From positions 1-64,000 of the forward strand of contig NZ_JANTEZ010000005.1 in assembly GCF_024978135.1 (NCBI RefSeq): a stretch of DNA of 64,000 bases, written 5' to 3'. Source of the stretch: Herbiconiux gentiana (lineage in GTDB: Bacteria; Actinomycetota; Actinomycetes; Actinomycetales; Microbacteriaceae). Shown here in pieces: positions 17,505 through 26,247 of the stretch; the first letter of the stretch is position 1; the number at the start of each line of letters is the position of its first letter. Below the pieces are notes generated by a model. That model saw only the letters and a program-made list of their open reading frames with translations, was not told the DNA's origin and did not search any database. The translations under genes were made by a program, and so were the position numbers.

Positions 17505-20441
17505 TCAGCCCGCGCTGCGCACCCCCCGTCGACGCACGAGCACCGTCACGGCGCCACCCGCCACGAGCAGCAGCGCAAGCGCCGCGATGCCACCGGCCGC
17601 GAAGCCGGTCGAGGCGAGACCGCCGCCCGGCGACCCGGCACCCGGAGCGGGAGAGGCCGAGGGCGCCGGCGTGGAGGTCGGGGTCGGCGTGGGCGCAGCC
17701 GCCGCGTAGTCGAACGACCCGACCTCGCTCACGATCCCTGCGACGTCGGTGGCCCGGAAGACGATCGTCTCCCCCGCCGACGCGACCGGCAGCGGCCCGG
17801 TGTAGCTCTGCCACGCCGGGGCGAGACCCGCGGGCGCCCACTCCACCGACCCGACCCCGGAGGTCGCGTCGCTCGCCGTCAGCACGATGGTGCCCGCCTC
17901 CCGGTCGGCCGCGGCCGAGACCGTCGGCGCGGCGCGGTCGATCGGCAGCTCGACGCGGGTGACGGCCGAGACGGTGCCCGCCGCATCCGTCGCCCGCACC
18001 TCGATGGTGTGCGCGCCGTCGGCCGACACCGTGACTGAGCCGCCGTCGACCCAGCCGGCGCCGTCGAGGTTCGTCGAGACGACCGGAGCCGAGTCGACGT
18101 CGTCGACGGCGGTCGCCGTGACCGTCACGGGCGAGACGAACCAGCCCGCCGCCCCGTCGGGAGCCGAGGGCGAGGTCGCGACCGTGACCACCGGAGCAGT
18201 GCCGGCCGTGTCGACCACGACCGGGCCCGAGAGGGGCAGCGCCCGTGACGACGAGCCGACCGAGACGGTGTAGCCGCCGTCGACGACCTCCCACGCGTCG
18301 GTGTCGACGTTCCAGATCGAGTACGGGTGGTCGGCCGTCTCCGAGGAGATGACGGTCGTCACCCGCTGCGACGCACCGGGCTCGAGCGAGACGCGGTCGT
18401 AGTCGACCAGACGCTTGCCCGGCTCGCCCGCCGACTCCGGCAGCGTGAGGTACACCTGCGGCACCTCGGTGCCCGCCACCGATCCGGTGTTGGTGAGCGT
18501 GAACGAGGCGGTCGTCTCCACCGCGCCGCCCGAGACCGCGGTCGAGAGTTCGAGGTCGGAGTAGTCGAACGAGGTGTACGACAGCCCGTGTCCGAACTCG
18601 AACAGCGGCTCGATGCCCTGCTCGTCGTACCACTTGTGCCCGATCTGCAGCCCTTCGCTGTAGTCGACCTGCGTGATGCCGTCGGCGTCGACGACGCCCG
18701 GGTACTGCTCGGGTGTCGCGGTCGGGGTGTCGGCGAGCGACTTCGGGAACGTCATCGGCAGCTTGCCCGAGGGGTTCGTGTCGCCCCAGAGCAGCGATGC
18801 GAGCGCGGGGCCCTGCTGCTCACCGGGGTACCAGGCCTGCAGCACGCCGTCGACCTGGTCGAGCCAGGGCATGTCGGTGGCGCTGCCGGTCTCGAGCACG
18901 ACGACCGTGTTCGGGTTCGCCGCGGCGACGGCCGCGATGAGGTCGTCACCGCCGTCGGCGAGACCGAGGCCCGGGATGTCGGTGAACTCGCCGGAGCGGT
19001 AGTAGCCGAACACGATCGCGACGTCGGCGGCGGCCGCGGTCGCCGCGGCGGCCACCTGGTCGGCGCCGTTCGACACGACGACGGATGCTCCCGCCTCAGC
19101 GGCACGGGAAGTGAACGCCGTGTCGGGCGCGACCACGTCCTCGCAGTTCAGCGTGCTGGGGTTGCCGAAGGGCCACGACATGCTGCAGACCGACGAGGCG
19201 CTGACGCCGTTCGTCGGGGTGTTCGACACGGTCGGGCCGATCAGCGCGATCGTCGAGCCGTCGGAGGCGTCGAGCGGCAGCAGGCCGTCGTTCTTCAGCA
19301 GCACCGAGCCCTCCTCGGCGATGCTCCGCGCGAGGGCCTTGTGCTCGGGCGTCGAGGCGTCGGCGACGGGGGTCGTCGGCGCCGGCTTGTCGAACAGGCC
19401 GGCTCCGATGTACGACCTCACGACGTTCCGGGCCGCGGTGTCGACGGTCGCCTCGGTGAGGGAGCCGTCGGCGATCGCCGCGTCGAGCAGCGTGGGCGTG
19501 TAGTGGATGGGGCGGTTCAGCTCCTGGTCGAGACCGGCGTTCAGCGCATCCGCGGTGCTGTGCACGGCCCCGAAGTCGGAGACCACGTAGCCGTCGAAGC
19601 CCAGCTGCCCGCGCAGGTCGGTGTTCAGCAGCGGGTTCTCGCAGCCGTACACGCCGTTGATCTGGTTGTACGAGCACATCACGCCGGCCGGGGCTCCCCC
19701 GTCGATGAGGATCTCGAAGGGCAGGTCGTAGGCCTCCTTCAGCGTGCGCTCGTCGAGGTTCGACGAGCTGGTCTGGCGCGCCGTCTCCTGCTCGTTGCCC
19801 ACGTAGTGCTTCAGCACGGCGAGGGTCGGCTTCTCGGGGTCGCCCTTCTCGAGGCCCTGCGTGTTGGCGGCGCCGAGGGTGCCGCTGAGCAGCGGGTCCT
19901 CACCGAGGTACTCGGCCGTGCGGCCCGAGAGCGGGGTGCGGCCGCTCGCGATGCCGGGGCCGAGCACGCCGGCCTTGCCCTTGTCCCAGGCCTCCGCTGC
20001 CTGGGCGGCGCCCTTGTCGAAGGCGAGGTCGCTGTTCCAGCTCGACGCGAGCGCGATCTGGGCGGGGAAGGCGGTGACACCCTCGGTGAAGCGCACGCCG
20101 TCGGGCCCGTCGGTGTAGACGATCGTGGGCGTGCAACCGACCTGCTCGGGGTACGAGACCCCGCTGAACTCGGTCTGCTCGGGCGTGTTCGCGGCCTGCT
20201 CGTTCAGCCAGCGGTACTTCTGGCCGAGCGAACTGGCGTCCAGCAGCAGGCCGGCGCGCTCGTCGGCGCTCAGCGCGGTGTCCATCCACGGGCACTCGGC
20301 CAGGTCGACGGATGCTCGCGCGCCCGTCACCCCAGGAGCCGCCGCCGCGGGCCCCGCTGCCAGGGCCGAACCACCCGCGGCGAGAGCCAGTGCCATCCCC
20401 CCGGCCAGCATCGCCCGCCTCGATCTCTTCGTTGAATTCAT
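17505..20441 (-). CDS. Secreted, wall-anchored GH3 beta-glucosidase
   Basis: 978 residues. A signal peptide with a twin-Arg-like start (KRSRRAMLAGG) precedes a GH3 catalytic core. KHYVGNEQE (substrate-site KH) and GYVVSDFGA are present, with nucleophile D289. The C-terminal GH3 domain (GSVLLKNDGLLPL onward) and a fibronectin-like domain follow. Two Ig-like repeats (about 690-880) lead to a Pro/Ser linker and a LASTG motif at 942-946, then a membrane helix and an Arg-rich tail. LAxTG is the class E sortase form in high-GC Gram-positives, so the enzyme is probably wall-linked. It likely cleaves beta-glucosides. The promoter carries operator TTGAAGCGCTTCAA. Confidence 0.92.
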   Translation of the reverse strand: MNSTKRSRRAMLAGGMALALAAGGSALAAGPAAAAPGVTGARASVDLAECPWMDTALSADERAGLLLDASSLGQKYRWLNEQAANTPEQTEFSGVSYPEQVGCTPTIVYTDGPDGVRFTEGVTAFPAQIALASSWNSDLAFDKGAAQAAEAWDKGKAGVLGPGIASGRTPLSGRTAEYLGEDPLLSGTLGAANTQGLEKGDPEKPTLAVLKHYVGNEQETARQTSSSNLDERTLKEAYDLPFEILIDGGAPAGVMCSYNQINGVYGCENPLLNTDLRGQLGFDGYVVSDFGAVHSTADALNAGLDQELNRPIHYTPTLLDAAIADGSLTEATVDTAARNVVRSYIGAGLFDKPAPTTPVADASTPEHKALARSIAEEGSVLLKNDGLLPLDASDGSTIALIGPTVSNTPTNGVSASSVCSMSWPFGNPSTLNCEDVVAPDTAFTSRAAEAGASVVVSNGADQVAAAATAAAADVAIVFGYYRSGEFTDIPGLGLADGGDDLIAAVAAANPNTVVVLETGSATDMPWLDQVDGVLQAWYPGEQQGPALASLLWGDTNPSGKLPMTFPKSLADTPTATPEQYPGVVDADGITQVDYSEGLQIGHKWYDEQGIEPLFEFGHGLSYTSFDYSDLELSTAVSGGAVETTASFTLTNTGSVAGTEVPQVYLTLPESAGEPGKRLVDYDRVSLEPGASQRVTTVISSETADHPYSIWNVDTDAWEVVDGGYTVSVGSSSRALPLSGPVVVDTAGTAPVVTVATSPSAPDGAAGWFVSPVTVTATAVDDVDSAPVVSTNLDGAGWVDGGSVTVSADGAHTIEVRATDAAGTVSAVTRVELPIDRAAPTVSAAADREAGTIVLTASDATSGVGSVEWAPAGLAPAWQSYTGPLPVASAGETIVFRATDVAGIVSEVGSFDYAAAAPTPTPTSTPAPSASPAPGAGSPGGGLASTGFAAGGIAALALLLVAGGAVTVLVRRRGVRSAG

Positions 20442-20504
20442 GCCACTCCAATGTGACTCGCGGTTGGGACTGGCGGTGGTGACCAGCGGTGTCGTGTGCG
20501 CCGA

Positions 20505-20518
20505 TTGAAGCGCTTCAA
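20505..20518. promoter_or_regulatory. LacI operator, GH3 promoter
   Basis: TTGAAGCGCTTCAA is a perfect 14-bp palindrome. It lies three bases downstream of the GH3 -10 box and between the divergent GH3 and LacI genes. The identical sequence occurs at 27595-27608 before the sugar importer. Confidence 0.85.
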
Positions 20519-20521
20519 GTT

Positions 20522-20550
20522 AAAGTAGGTGGCGGGTCAGCGTGTGTCAA
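20522..20550 (-). promoter_or_regulatory. GH3 promoter (-35/-10)
   Basis: On the reverse strand: TTGACA (20545-20550), 17-bp spacer, TACTTT (20522-20527). The operator overlaps the expected transcription start. Confidence 0.75.
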
Positions 20551-20610
20551 CAGGAGTCGACGGGAAATTCCCTAAGCTGGCGGGAGCCCGTAGCCGAGCC
20601 GTGGAGAACG

Positions 20611-21633
20611 ATGTCGACGACCAAGAGCATGCCGAGCATGAGCGACGTCGCGGCGCGCGCCGGGGTCGCCCTCGGCACGGTCTCGAACGTGCTGAACCAT
20701 CCCGACAAGGTGGCGGAGGCGACCTTGAGGCGGGTGCACGCCGCCATCGACGAGCTCGGCTTCGTGCGCAACAACCAGGCCCGCTCGCTCGCGATGGGCC
20801 GCAGCACCACCCTCGGCCTCGTCGTGACCGACATCGGCAACTCGTTCTTCGTCGACATCGCCCGGGGGGCCGAGGAGGGCGCCGCCCTGAACGGCATGAC
20901 CCTGCTGCTCGCCAACAGCGACAACGACTACGCCAAGCAGGAGACCTACCTCGACCTGTTCGACCAGGCGCGCTTCGCGGGCATCCTGCTGGCCCCGTTC
21001 GAGGCGGCGCCCGAGAGCGCGCACCGGCTGCGCGGGCACGGGCGTCCCGTGCTGCTGCTGAACGTGGCGGTCCCGGTCGGGGAGGGGTGCTCGATCGTGG
21101 TCGACAACGAGCAGGGCGGGTACCTCGCCGCCCGGCACCTGATCGACGAGGGCCGCCGGCGGCTCGCCTTCGTGGGTGGGCCCGACCGCCTCGAACCGCT
21201 GCTCGAGCGCCGCCTCGGCGCCGAGCGCGCCGTGGCCGAGACGAACGGCGCGGTGACGCTCGAGGAGATCATCGTCGGCGCGGTGAACGCTCCGGAGGGC
21301 CGGGCGGCCGGGTCGATCATCCTGGACCGGGCCCCGGCCGAACGACCCGACGGCGTCTTCGCCGCCTCCGACCTGCTGGCCCTCGGACTCGTGCAGACTC
21401 TGTCGGCGGCGCTGCGCATCCCCGACGACCTCGCGGTGATCGGCTACGACAACAACAGCGCGGTGCGCGAGAGCACGATCCCCATCTCGACCATCGCCCA
21501 GCCCGGCCGCGAGATGGGCGAGATCGGGGCCCGCCTGCTCTGGAGCGAGGTCGCCGACGGGCCGGACCACGAGCACGAGCACGTCGTGCTCGCCCCCACC
21601 CTCATCACCCGCGCGAGCTCGGTGCGCCGCTAG
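20611..21633 (+). CDS. LacI-family regulator of the glycoside regulon
   Basis: 340 residues. Helix-turn-helix SDVAARAGVALGTVSNVLNH at residues 9-28, then a sugar-binding-type effector domain ending LAPTLITRASSVRR. The ALGTVSNVLN recognition helix is of the kind seen with TTGAA-centred operators. ATG at 20611 with GTGGAGAA ahead; the frame is open further upstream but would cover the GH3 promoter. Placed between GH3 and GH78/importer genes whose two promoters carry one identical operator, it is the obvious repressor and probably also controls itself. The last 18 bases are duplicated downstream. Confidence 0.93.
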   Translation: MSTTKSMPSMSDVAARAGVALGTVSNVLNHPDKVAEATLRRVHAAIDELGFVRNNQARSLAMGRSTTLGLVVTDIGNSFFVDIARGAEEGAALNGMTLLLANSDNDYAKQETYLDLFDQARFAGILLAPFEAAPESAHRLRGHGRPVLLLNVAVPVGEGCSIVVDNEQGGYLAARHLIDEGRRRLAFVGGPDRLEPLLERRLGAERAVAETNGAVTLEEIIVGAVNAPEGRAAGSIILDRAPAERPDGVFAASDLLALGLVQTLSAALRIPDDLAVIGYDNNSAVRESTIPISTIAQPGREMGEIGARLLWSEVADGPDHEHEHVVLAPTLITRASSVRR

Positions 21634-21663
21634 TCGGCCTTGCCCAGCTCGGTGCGCCGCTAG
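21616..21663. repeat. 30-bp tandem duplication at the LacI gene's end
   Basis: AGCTCGGTGCGCCGCTAG occurs at 21616-21633 (including the stop codon) and 21646-21663. A third partial AGCTCG follows at 21676. Period 30. Confidence 0.75.
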
Positions 21664-21788
21664 CCCGCCGTGCCCAGCTCGTGCGCGTGGTCGGTCACGT
21701 ACTGGAACCGCTCGCGCGACGGGCGCTGCATGATGCGCTTGATCGCGCCGCCCTTCCCGGCGGCGTCGCGGCCCTCGAAGCCGTCACG
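21660..21788 (-). pseudogene. Fragment resembling polyphosphate kinase 2 (PPK2)
   Basis: Between the LacI and GH78 stops, the reverse strand encodes 42 residues bounded by stops. They include GFEGRDAAGKGGAIKRI, the Walker A region of PPK2 enzymes (EGRDAAGKGG). The rest of the kinase (Walker B, lid) is missing; after 17 residues the frame moves into RERFQYVTDHAHELGTAG. This looks like a remnant left by deletion when the glycoside genes were placed here, not a working gene. It carries no start codon. Confidence 0.55.
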
Positions 21789-24363
21789 CTACGCCCGGCA
21801 CCGCCTCGACGCTCGTACGGAAGGCGTGCTCCCCCGGGCCCACCGCGACCGCGCTGCCGTCGGGCAGCTCGACCGTGCCGGTCACACCCGTCGGGAGGTG
21901 CACGCTCAGCGAGAAGGCACCGTCCACCACGGTCCAGTCGCTCGTGATCGCTCCGTAGGCCGACTCGAAACGGGCGGATGCGCAGCCGAGCGGCCCCGGC
22001 CGGGGCGCGATGCGCACCGTGCGGTACCCGGGCGCGGTCGCCTCGATGCCGCCGATCACCCGGTGCATCCAGTCGGCCACCGACCCCAGCGCGTAGTGGT
22101 TGAACGACGTCATGTTGCCCGGATTCACGGTGAGGTCGTCGAGCAGGCTGTCCCAGCGCTCCCAGATCGTCGTCGCCCCCTTGTCGACCATCGACAGCCA
22201 TGACGGGCTGCCGTGCTCGAGCAGCAGGGCGAAGGCCGTCTCGACGTGACCGGTCGCGGTCAGCGCGTCGCTCAGCAGGTTCACGCCCGCGAAGCCGGCA
22301 CCCACCCGGTGGCCACCCTCCCGCACGAGCCGCGCGAGGGTGTCGCCCGCCTCGGCCCGGCGGGCGGGGTCGCGCAGCAGCCCGAAGGCGATGGCGAGCG
22401 CCAGGGAGGTCTGCGTCGGATCGTCGAGCGGGCGGTCGTCGCCGCCCCACTCGGCGGTGAAGGCGTCGGCGATCTCGAGGTGGAGCCGGTGGTAGCGCTC
22501 GGCATCGGCCTGATGACCGAGCGCCGCAGCGGTGTCGGCCAGCTTCTCGGCCGACCACGCGAAGTAGGCGGTGGCCACGAGGTACGGGTCGGTGACGGCG
22601 AGCGCCGGGTCGTCGGGCGGCGCGTTCGGGTCGAGCCAGTCGCCGAGCTGCATGCCGGTGTTCCACAGCCTCGACGGGCCGGCCAGCCGGGTCACCTGGT
22701 CGACCCACGACGCCGCGCTCGGGTACTGCCGGGCGAGCAGCTCGCGGTCGGCGAAGCGCTCCCAGAGGGCCCAGGGCGTGAGCACCGCCGCGTCGCCCCA
22801 GACGGCAGCCGGCTGGATCGGCGTCCACATCGGCGCCCCCGGGATGACCGGCACGTACCAGGGCACCGTGCCGAAGCGCTTCTGCTCGGCCGAGAGGTCG
22901 CGCAGCCAGCTGCTGAGCAGGCCGGAGCAGTCGTAGAGGAAGCTCGCCGTGGGGGTGAACACCTGGATGTCACCGGTCCAGCCGAGCCGCTCGTCGCGCT
23001 GCGGGCAGTCCATCGGGATGTCGACGAAGTTGCTCCGCAGGCTCCACCGGATGTTCTCGTGCAGGCGGTTCAGCCCCTCGTGCGAGGTGGTCAGCCACCC
23101 GGTGCGCCGCATGTCGGAGTGGTAGACCCGGCCCACGACGTCGAGCCGATCGAGCGGGCCGTCGTAGCCCTCGATCTCGGCGTAGCGGAAGCCGTGGATC
23201 GTGAACCGCGGCTCCCAGTCGATCGACCCTGTCGAGCCGCGGTACTCGTCGACCGAGGTGGCGTCGCGCAGGGTGCGCGTGTAGAGCTCGCCGTCCTGCA
23301 GCACCTCGGCGTGCCGCAGCACGAGCCGCTCCCCCACGCCCGCGGCGGCCCGCACGCGCAGGCGCCCCGAGAAGTTCTGGCCGAAGTCGAGCACGACCGA
23401 GCCGCGCTCCGTCCGTCGCACGTCGACCGGCCGCAGCTCCTCGGTGCAGCGCACCGGCGGGCCCTCGGGCGCCACGAAGGTGCCCGGCGCGAACTCGGCG
23501 ACCTTCGCGGCCTGCCAGGCCGAGTCGTCGAAGCCCGGCTGTGTCCAGCCATCGGGCACGAGCTCGGCGTCGAAGGTCTCACCGGTGTAGAGGCTCGACT
23601 TGACGATCGGTGACGGATGCGCGACCCAGTCGGTGTTCGTGCCGATCACCCGCACCGAGCCGTCCTCGAGCTCCACCTCGAGCTGGGCGAGCAGGGCGAT
23701 GTCGGTGCCGTAGATGTTCAGGGTGCCGCCGTCGAAGCCGTAGCGTCCGCGCCACCAGCCGTCGGCCATCCAGGCTCCGATGGCGTTCTCGCCGGCCACG
23801 AGGTGGTCGGTCACGTCGTGCACGATCGTGCGCAGCCGGTCCTGGTAGACGGTCCAGCCGGGCGCCAGGATGTCGTCGCCGACGCGGCGGCCGTTGATCT
23901 CGATCTCGGTCAGGCCGTGGGCGGTGAGGTACAACCGCGCGCGCCGGGGGTCCGAGTCCAGCTCGAAGCCGTGCCGGAACAGCGGCGGGCGGCGGTCGTC
24001 GTCGGAATGGTCCTCGTGCCACGGCGGCTGGATCCCGGTCGCGGTCCAGTCGAGGGGGTCGAGGAGGCCCGCCTCGACCGTGAGCGGCGCCGACCAGGCC
24101 GACGGGTCACCGTCGGGCGCCGAGACGCGCACCCGCACGGTGGCGCGCTCGCGCGAGCTCAGCGGTTCGGCGGGCCAGGGCACGAGCACCTGCTCGTCCG
24201 AGTGAACGAGGTGCCGGGTGGCCCCGGAGCCCCGGTCGACCTCGAGCTCATAGCTCGCCTGGCGCCACCCTGGGTCGGCGGCGATCTTCCACGACAGTCG
24301 CGGGGTCGCGGTCCCCACGCCGAGGGCGTCGCCGAGGTGTTCGACGGAGAGTTCGGGGATCAC
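21784..24363 (-). CDS. GH78 alpha-L-rhamnosidase
   Basis: 859 residues, full length for GH78 with the usual order: N-terminal fibronectin-like and beta-sandwich domains (about 1-330, GFRYAEIEGYDG), the (alpha/alpha)6 barrel, and a C-terminal beta domain. The acidic catalytic block DIPMDCPQRDERLGWTGD (acid region D457-E458 to D465) and the later base region KGATTIWERWDS are present. No signal peptide, so it acts inside the cell on imported rhamnosides. It follows the ABC permease by one base and shares its transcript. With the GH3 enzyme this suggests use of plant rhamnosyl-glucosides such as flavonoid glycosides, as an inference. Confidence 0.92.
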   Translation of the reverse strand: MIPELSVEHLGDALGVGTATPRLSWKIAADPGWRQASYELEVDRGSGATRHLVHSDEQVLVPWPAEPLSSRERATVRVRVSAPDGDPSAWSAPLTVEAGLLDPLDWTATGIQPPWHEDHSDDDRRPPLFRHGFELDSDPRRARLYLTAHGLTEIEINGRRVGDDILAPGWTVYQDRLRTIVHDVTDHLVAGENAIGAWMADGWWRGRYGFDGGTLNIYGTDIALLAQLEVELEDGSVRVIGTNTDWVAHPSPIVKSSLYTGETFDAELVPDGWTQPGFDDSAWQAAKVAEFAPGTFVAPEGPPVRCTEELRPVDVRRTERGSVVLDFGQNFSGRLRVRAAAGVGERLVLRHAEVLQDGELYTRTLRDATSVDEYRGSTGSIDWEPRFTIHGFRYAEIEGYDGPLDRLDVVGRVYHSDMRRTGWLTTSHEGLNRLHENIRWSLRSNFVDIPMDCPQRDERLGWTGDIQVFTPTASFLYDCSGLLSSWLRDLSAEQKRFGTVPWYVPVIPGAPMWTPIQPAAVWGDAAVLTPWALWERFADRELLARQYPSAASWVDQVTRLAGPSRLWNTGMQLGDWLDPNAPPDDPALAVTDPYLVATAYFAWSAEKLADTAAALGHQADAERYHRLHLEIADAFTAEWGGDDRPLDDPTQTSLALAIAFGLLRDPARRAEAGDTLARLVREGGHRVGAGFAGVNLLSDALTATGHVETAFALLLEHGSPSWLSMVDKGATTIWERWDSLLDDLTVNPGNMTSFNHYALGSVADWMHRVIGGIEATAPGYRTVRIAPRPGPLGCASARFESAYGAITSDWTVVDGAFSLSVHLPTGVTGTVELPDGSAVAVGPGEHAFRTSVEAVPGVA

Positions 24364-24364
24364 G

Positions 24365-25279
24365 TCAGCCCTTCACGGAACCGGCGGTCAGGCCGCGCAT
24401 GACCCGCTGGTTGAGGAACAGGTAGAGCACGAGGATGCCCACGACGTTGATGCAGATGGCCGCGAAGGTCGGGCCGTACTGCACCTGACCGAACTGGCCC
24501 GTGAAGTTGAGCAGGCCCACCTGGATGGTCTGGAAGTCGCCGACGCTCGTGAACGTGAGCGCGATCAGCAGGTCGTTCCAGATGAAGAAGAACTGCACGA
24601 GGGCGACGGTGAACACGGCGTTCCGCACCATCGGGAAGCCGATCGAGAGGAACGAGCGGTAGATGCTCGCACCGTCGATCGCGGCCGCCTCGAAGATCTC
24701 GCGCGGCACTGCACGGAAGTAGGTGGCCATCATGAAGACCGTCAGCGGCAGACCGGTGGCCGTGTAGGTCAGGATGAGCGGCCAGATCGTGCCCGTGAGG
24801 TGCGTCTGGAAGTAGGCGGAGAACAGCGGCAGCAGGATCATCTGGCCGGGCACCATGATGCCGGCGAGGAAGAGCAGCAGCACGCCGCCGCGACCGCGCC
24901 AGACCAGCACCTCGAGCGCGAAGCCGGCGGCGACGCCGAGCACGACGATCAGGGCGAGCGACGGGAAGGTCGCGAGCGCACTGTTCAGGATGTACCGGCC
25001 GATGTCGCCGTCGACCCAGGCGACCTGGTAGTTCTCGAAGTTGAGGAAGTTCTCGGGCAGCGCCCACGACGGGCTGTTCAGCCATTCGTTCTGGGTCTTC
25101 AGCGATCCGAGCAGCAGCCAGATCAGCGGGAGCACGGTGATGGCGAGCAGGAAGCCGATGACGAGCGTCTTCAGCACGATGCTGCCGGCGCGGCGCGGGG
25201 TCATCCGGCGACGGATGCGCAGCGGGCGGCCGGGCTTCGCCGACGCGGGGCGGCCGGGGGCCGTGGTGGTGGCGGTCAT
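24365..25279 (-). CDS. Sugar ABC permease, MalG-like (CUT1)
   Basis: 304 residues, six membrane segments. The coupling EAA loop reads EAAAIDGASIYRSFLSIGFPM, typical of the second permease of CUT1 oligosaccharide importers. The N-terminal 35 residues are basic and cytoplasmic. Last transport gene before the rhamnosidase, and four bases after the MalF-like gene's stop. No ATPase gene lies in this operon; as in many actinobacteria, a shared MsiK-type ATPase elsewhere probably serves it. Confidence 0.9.
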   Translation of the reverse strand: MTATTTAPGRPASAKPGRPLRIRRRMTPRRAGSIVLKTLVIGFLLAITVLPLIWLLLGSLKTQNEWLNSPSWALPENFLNFENYQVAWVDGDIGRYILNSALATFPSLALIVVLGVAAGFALEVLVWRGRGGVLLLFLAGIMVPGQMILLPLFSAYFQTHLTGTIWPLILTYTATGLPLTVFMMATYFRAVPREIFEAAAIDGASIYRSFLSIGFPMVRNAVFTVALVQFFFIWNDLLIALTFTSVGDFQTIQVGLLNFTGQFGQVQYGPTFAAICINVVGILVLYLFLNQRVMRGLTAGSVKG

Positions 25280-25283
25280 GGGA

Positions 25284-26168
25284 TCAGCCCTTGGTCAGGT
25301 CACGTCGTGACGAGCGGAAGATGAAGACCGTGACGAGCAGGCAGATCACGGTCAGGAGCAGCGCGATGGTGCTGCCGTAGCCGTAGTCGCCGTAGCTGAA
25401 GGCCGTGCGGAACATCAGAAGGGTCAGTGGTGTCGTCGAGGACCCTGGTCCACCGTTGGTCAGGGCGAGGACCGAGTCGAACACCTTGAGCGTCCCGTTG
25501 ATGCTGAAGATGATCGAGGACAGCAGCACCGGCAGCGACATCGGGATCACGATGCGGCGGATGAGCGTCCAGCCGCCGGCCCCGTCGAGCCGGGCCGACT
25601 CCATCACCTCTTCGGGGATGTCGAGGAGCCCGGCGTACAGGAGCACCGCGTAGAAGCCCATCGAGCGCCAGATGTCCATGATCACCAGCACGAGGAAGGC
25701 CGTGTCGGCCGAGCCGAACCAGTCGACCGACGGCATCCCGAGGAGGTTGATGAACTCGTTGACGATGCCGTTCTGCGGGGCGACCTCGAACATCTTCTGG
25801 AACAGCAGCGAGACCGCCACGGTGGGCAGCACGATCGGGAAGAAGACGAGGGTGCGCACGAGGCTGGACGCCTTGCGCAGCCAGAACACGTAGAGCAGCG
25901 ACAGCGCGTAGCCCACCAGCACCTGACCGACGGTGAGGATCACCGCGTACTTGAGCGTGAAGAGCAGCGCTTCGCCGACCTTCGGATCGCTGAAGAGCTT
26001 GGCGAAGTTGTCGAAGCCGGAGAACTCGAAGCCGGTGATGACACTGCCCGTGAACAGTGTGTAGCCGAGCGACCAGAGCACCGGCACGAGCATGATCACC
26101 GTGTAGATCAGCAGCGCCGGTCCGAGGAAGACGAGCACGGCGCGTTTGTTGCCGAAGACGTTGTTCAT
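25284..26168 (-). CDS. Sugar ABC permease, MalF/UgpA-like (CUT1)
   Basis: 294 residues, six membrane segments, with EAA loop MESARLDGAGGWTLIRRIVIPMSLP and the family's TNGGPGSSTTPLTLLMFRTAF loop near the end. It pairs with the MalG-like permease to form the pore. It is preceded by the binding-protein gene and a strong hairpin at 26198-26228. Confidence 0.9.
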   Translation of the reverse strand: MNNVFGNKRAVLVFLGPALLIYTVIMLVPVLWSLGYTLFTGSVITGFEFSGFDNFAKLFSDPKVGEALLFTLKYAVILTVGQVLVGYALSLLYVFWLRKASSLVRTLVFFPIVLPTVAVSLLFQKMFEVAPQNGIVNEFINLLGMPSVDWFGSADTAFLVLVIMDIWRSMGFYAVLLYAGLLDIPEEVMESARLDGAGGWTLIRRIVIPMSLPVLLSSIIFSINGTLKVFDSVLALTNGGPGSSTTPLTLLMFRTAFSYGDYGYGSTIALLLTVICLLVTVFIFRSSRRDLTKG

Positions 26169-26197
26169 GGTGGGCCTTCTGGGTGGTGGGTGCGATG

Positions 26198-26228
26198 GGG
26201 CGGCGGAGCAGGGTGCGCTCCGCCGCCC
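26198..26228 (-). terminator. Intra-operon hairpin after the sugar-binding protein
   Basis: GGGCGGCGGAGC (26198-26209) and GCTCCGCCGCCC (26217-26228) form a perfect 12-bp stem with a 7-base loop, in the 79-bp gap between binding-protein and permease genes. Probably an attenuator or mRNA stabiliser. Confidence 0.65.
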
Positions 26229-26247
26229 GGGTGGATCGACCGGGGGG

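Noticed and set aside
18327-20435. 702-codon forward open frame opposite GH3
   Set aside because: Shadow of the GH3 gene in the complementary frame; low-complexity Arg/Val/Gly composition.
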